In this document: positions 61,031 through 64,000 of the stretch, piece after piece
How the letters are laid out: the number at the start of each line of letters is the position of its first letter
Position numbering within the stretch: the stretch's first letter is position 1
From: Cycas panzhihuaensis
Lineage: Eukaryota > Cycadophyta
Reading direction: 5' to 3'
Assembly: GCA_023213395.1 (NCBI GenBank)
Contig: CM041465.1
Location: 122,147,741-122,211,740 of the forward strand
Length of the DNA: 64,000 nucleotides
Translations under genes and position numbers: made by a program
The notes under the pieces: generated by a model
Databases searched by the model: none
The model's input: only the letters and a program-made list of their open reading frames with translations
Told to the model about the DNA's origin: nothing

Positions 61031-61460
61031 CCACTTCGGAACTACACTATTGCTGACAGGAAACTGAAAAGTGATAATACCTGTCCAACAACATCACCAA
61101 AGGCAACCATAGTAAGCCGAGCTACGCGAACTAAGTGATTCGTTCCGCAACAGGAATGTCCACCCATGAAGCCTATGTAGTGTTGTGTGCCCCCAACGGG
61201 CTTTGCCAGCCATCCATGACATTGGAACTTATGTGATATGACCACAAGGAATTGGCCTCTGGCGGCCCACCAGCCCAGAACCACACCGGACCAAACCCAA
61301 TTTGTTAACAAAATACAGAAATAGAAAGCAATTCCTGTGCAACGTCGCAGAGGAATGCTGGGAAAGGGCCCCCATGTGCTATAATGACTACCAGCAAGCT
61401 TCAGAAATCTCCACGAGATATAAAGAATACAAACCCTATAAAAATAAATATAGTTCAGAG
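61031..61460 (-). promoter_or_regulatory. Probable 5' UTR and core promoter of the NUMOD3 gene, with an upstream ORF
   Basis: An A/T-only TATA-like stretch lies at 61437-61452. A start some 30 bp downstream would give a 5' UTR of about 370 nt. This would contain an 89-codon upstream ORF (61042-61311) ending 11 nt before the main ATG. Alternatively part of this region is a spliced leader exon; an acceptor-like TTTTCAG ends at 61064. Confidence 0.4.
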
Positions 61461-61940
61461 AAGGAAGAGTGACAAACCAGATGAAGGCATGAGGTGGCCG
61501 GAATGCCCTGACCAGAGCTTATCCACCGCCTCCTCCAATCATTCGATTGAAGTACTCCTCAGTTTCAATTCATACAGGCTATCGTACACGTATCAATTTC
61601 TCTGTTTTTATGTTTATGAGAAAAAAGAAATGGATTTCTTTTCTTCAAACTTTTGGTAACAAGTAGAAGATGACCTGCTCGATCCTCGCATGGACCATGT
61701 TCAGCTGTAAGTTAGGTAAACAATCGCGAAATGAGGGTTCGGACTCCTTTGGACCGCTTGACGGACGCAGAGCCACACGATGGAAAGAAGGGATAAACGC
61801 ATTTACGGCCAAAGAACGGGTACATAAGAATACAGACGAAAACGAAAACGCAATCTTCGCTTGGGGTTTAGCTCACACCTTTGCACGTCTCATATTTTAT
61901 TTAATTATTTATTCTTTTTATTAATAATTTAAAAAAAAAA
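61461..61940. other. Upstream region of the NUMOD3 gene, no separate gene called
   Basis: More GC-rich than the surrounding DNA. Open + strand frames at 61384-61659 and 61670-61924 show no domain and no splice support. Promoter elements cannot be assigned by eye. Confidence 0.45.
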
Positions 61941-62039
61941 AAAGACGTGAATGGGTGCAAAATTCTTCTACTTAAAGACGTGAATGGGTGCAAAATTCTT
62001 CTACTTAAAGACGTGAATGGGTGCAAAATTCTTCTACTA
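61941..62039. repeat. Minisatellite, 33-bp unit, three copies
   Basis: Units at 61941-61973, 61974-62006 and 62007-62039 are identical except for the last bases of the third. It sits about 0.9 kb upstream of the NUMOD3 ATG, right after an A-run. Near-perfect copies imply recent expansion. Confidence 0.95.
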
Positions 62040-64000
62040 TGGCTCATAACGTAACGAAGGCGAGGCCTAAGGTGTGTCTCGGAGCTAAAGTGGACATACC
62101 TATACATGCATTTAATTCTAATACACTACACATAGTCATACAAGTATTTGGATTTGGGTCTTTAGAAAATCCACCATATGTGTTGAAGTGCATATGCATT
62201 TACACACGAAGATATCATTCGAACCTTTTTCATAGCCTCTTTTAGCAACTTGTCTCGAGTTTCCTACTAGGTTGCATTTACAAGCTATTGAACTACGACT
62301 ATTAACAAGTAATTAGTGGAAGCAAATTAATACAATGAAGCATCTCTATATATCTTGGATATTCTGTAAGATGGTTAAGTATGTGATGGTTGTTGTGGGC
62401 AATGGACAAAAAGGACCTGAATAAAATTATTTTTGCAATTATTATTTCCTCCTTATTTATTTTCTATTCACTCCCATCAATGGAGTAGAGTAAATAGTCG
62501 TGGGTAGAGTCAATCGAGGGTGCCTATCAACATAATTAACTACACATTAAAATGTAATCAATAGATAAAAGACACAAAGGCAGTTATAGGCATGATTAGA
62601 TTGCCAAACAAAGATTCTTTAATTGGATTCCAATGTGGCTAATAATTTTTAATGGTATATAAATTTTATATTAAGCTTGAGAGCTCAGATATATGCTTAG
62701 AGGCTCTAAAAGGTCAAAACAGACAAAGGCAAAGATGCATAAGATGGTAGCAATTAAAGCACAAGAGCATTATTCTTTGTAGAGACAAAGAAAATAAAGT
62801 TGGTTGATGAATCACAAAGTCATGTAAAGTAGGCACTAAGTCATGGAAAAGGCATAGTAAAGAGGGGCATCAAGTCCAATTAGGAGAAATTAATGTCCAT
62901 GTAATAGTGTTAATAACTTTCATGCCATATGTGGCCTATTAGATTGAAATGGTTTCCAAGAAAGTGAGTTTGAGAAACTAGTTTAACTATAAATAAAGTA
63001 CACGAACTAGGATAGTTAGACAAGCATAATTCTGAAGGATTATGATGAATAAGTTCATCATAAATACTTATGAATGAAGATCTAATATTAACGAGAATAC
63101 TAAATTAAATGTCTTTTATAAAAGTAAACTTATCAAGCCCCACTTATCAAGACATGTTAGTAGCTCCAAATCGAGTACTAATTGATTAATTGATAAAAAA
63201 GAGTATAGAATTAACATAAATTTAAGTAAAAGATTAATGTGATGGCTTGCAATAAGCCTTTAATAAAATGATGAATATGTTAACACACTACCTAATATCC
63301 TTATTAATAAAACATTACAAGTAAGGTGAATTATCAAGGTATAAGTGTGATGAACCTAAAACTGAAATGCAAATAAAATTTTTGAATTATAGTAGAAAAA
63401 TATAACAAAATTGTTATCAACCTAAAGATGCCAAGAGGAATAAATTTCAAATCAAAATAAATCCATAATTATAAAGTCTAATGAGCAAACCATTATATAT
63501 TGGCTTACTTTGATTATTTTAATCATATTTATTTATATTCGAAGTTGATATTTTTCTTAGTTTGCATGAATGTGATATTATTTTAATGCTATTTGAAGAT
63601 GATGTTAGAATAGGCCAAATGCCTCACAAGTCCAAGATCTAAAGACTAGACTTACTCTAGTTCTGAAAAGCATAAAAGCATAACATACATTAAGCATAAA
63701 CAATATAAAACACAAAGAGAGAAAGAGGAGCAAGACAATGATACCAAAAGTGTGGTGTTGGAATTGGTCCAACCACTAAAGAATACTCAGCTTGATTAGC
63801 AAACTGATAGAATAACAAAGTACCTCTAACTCTTGATGAGAAACAATGAAGAGAGGCCTCATTAAATAGAGGGAGATGAGAGGCCAAAGGCTATTACATA
63901 ATTGACAAGTGTCAATCATGCAATGCATGCTTGCATGAAGGACAAGTGTCCTTTATGAGCTCTTGTGAGCAAAAGTGCAAGGGGGTCCTTTGACCCTCAA
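62040..64000. other. AT-rich DNA with no recognised gene
   Basis: Only short frames without domains. The final 110 bp contain short inverted repeats (gacaagtgtc, aaggacaagtgtcctt, atgcaatgcatgcttgcat) that may belong to an LTR or foldback element continuing beyond the window. Confidence 0.5.

Noticed and set aside
61042-61311. 89-codon ORF as the first coding exon of NUMOD3
   Set aside because: No donor/acceptor pair joins it in frame; the nearest would give a 17-nt intron. It is kept only as a possible upstream ORF.
61384-61924. Divergent + strand gene upstream of NUMOD3
   Set aside because: Two short frames without domain or splice support lie over the likely promoter.
1-64000. tRNA, rRNA, CRISPR, bacterial operons or plastid insertion
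   Set aside because: No cloverleaf outside the SINE head, no rRNA-like conserved blocks, no spaced direct-repeat array and no organelle gene order were seen.

Overview
This window looks like nuclear DNA of a seed plant, probably a large and repeat-rich genome; a gymnosperm is a reasonable guess but not proven. It is AT-rich and gene-poor, and decayed LTR retrotransposons dominate it. Bacterial operons, rRNA, tRNA and CRISPR arrays were not seen. One intact host gene was found: a minus-strand, six-exon gene at 58190-61030 encoding a predicted 638-residue NUMOD3-motif protein, probably organelle targeted.

Layout. 1-1.6 kb is the 3' half of a Ty1/copia element (+). 1.7-5.1 kb is a decayed copia element (-). 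6953-7276 is a tRNA-like SINE with a perfect 15-bp target duplication. 8.6-10.4 kb holds an unidentified, stop-riddled coding-like stretch and a 19-bp-stem hairpin. 11.6-12.85 kb is strikingly G-poor on the + strand.

13090-51132 is one nested retrotransposon complex, resolved here from LTR pairs and target site duplications (TSDs). Copia A (-, 13095-51127, TSD ATATT) was hit twice. Copia B (+, 15634-22883) lies in its integrase. Ty3/gypsy element G (+, 25782-50543) lies in its 5' leader. G was hit in its reverse transcriptase by copia D (-, 36797-46062) and copia C (+, 31662-36791), both at the same 5-bp target. D was itself hit by copia E (-, 38380-44727, TSD TATAC). With inserts removed, A is about 6.0 kb, G about 10.4 kb and D about 2.9 kb. 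LTR divergence counted by eye falls with nesting level (A and G about 17-18%, B about 14%, D about 12%, C about 10%, E about 9%), as the insertion order predicts.

51.15-56.7 kb is a further gypsy-like, rearranged element F with gag-like remnants, an unpartnered LTR and a 226-bp tandem duplication. The host gene follows, then a 33-bp x3 minisatellite in its upstream region, then about 2 kb of featureless AT-rich DNA.

No retroelement here has an uninterrupted gag-pol. C and E are best preserved. Many stops read as C-to-T or G-to-A changes (CAA to TAA, TGG to TAG), and several LTR ends have changed from TG to TA, consistent with decay of methylated, silenced DNA. All coordinates, splice sites and divergence figures come from reading the sequence by eye.
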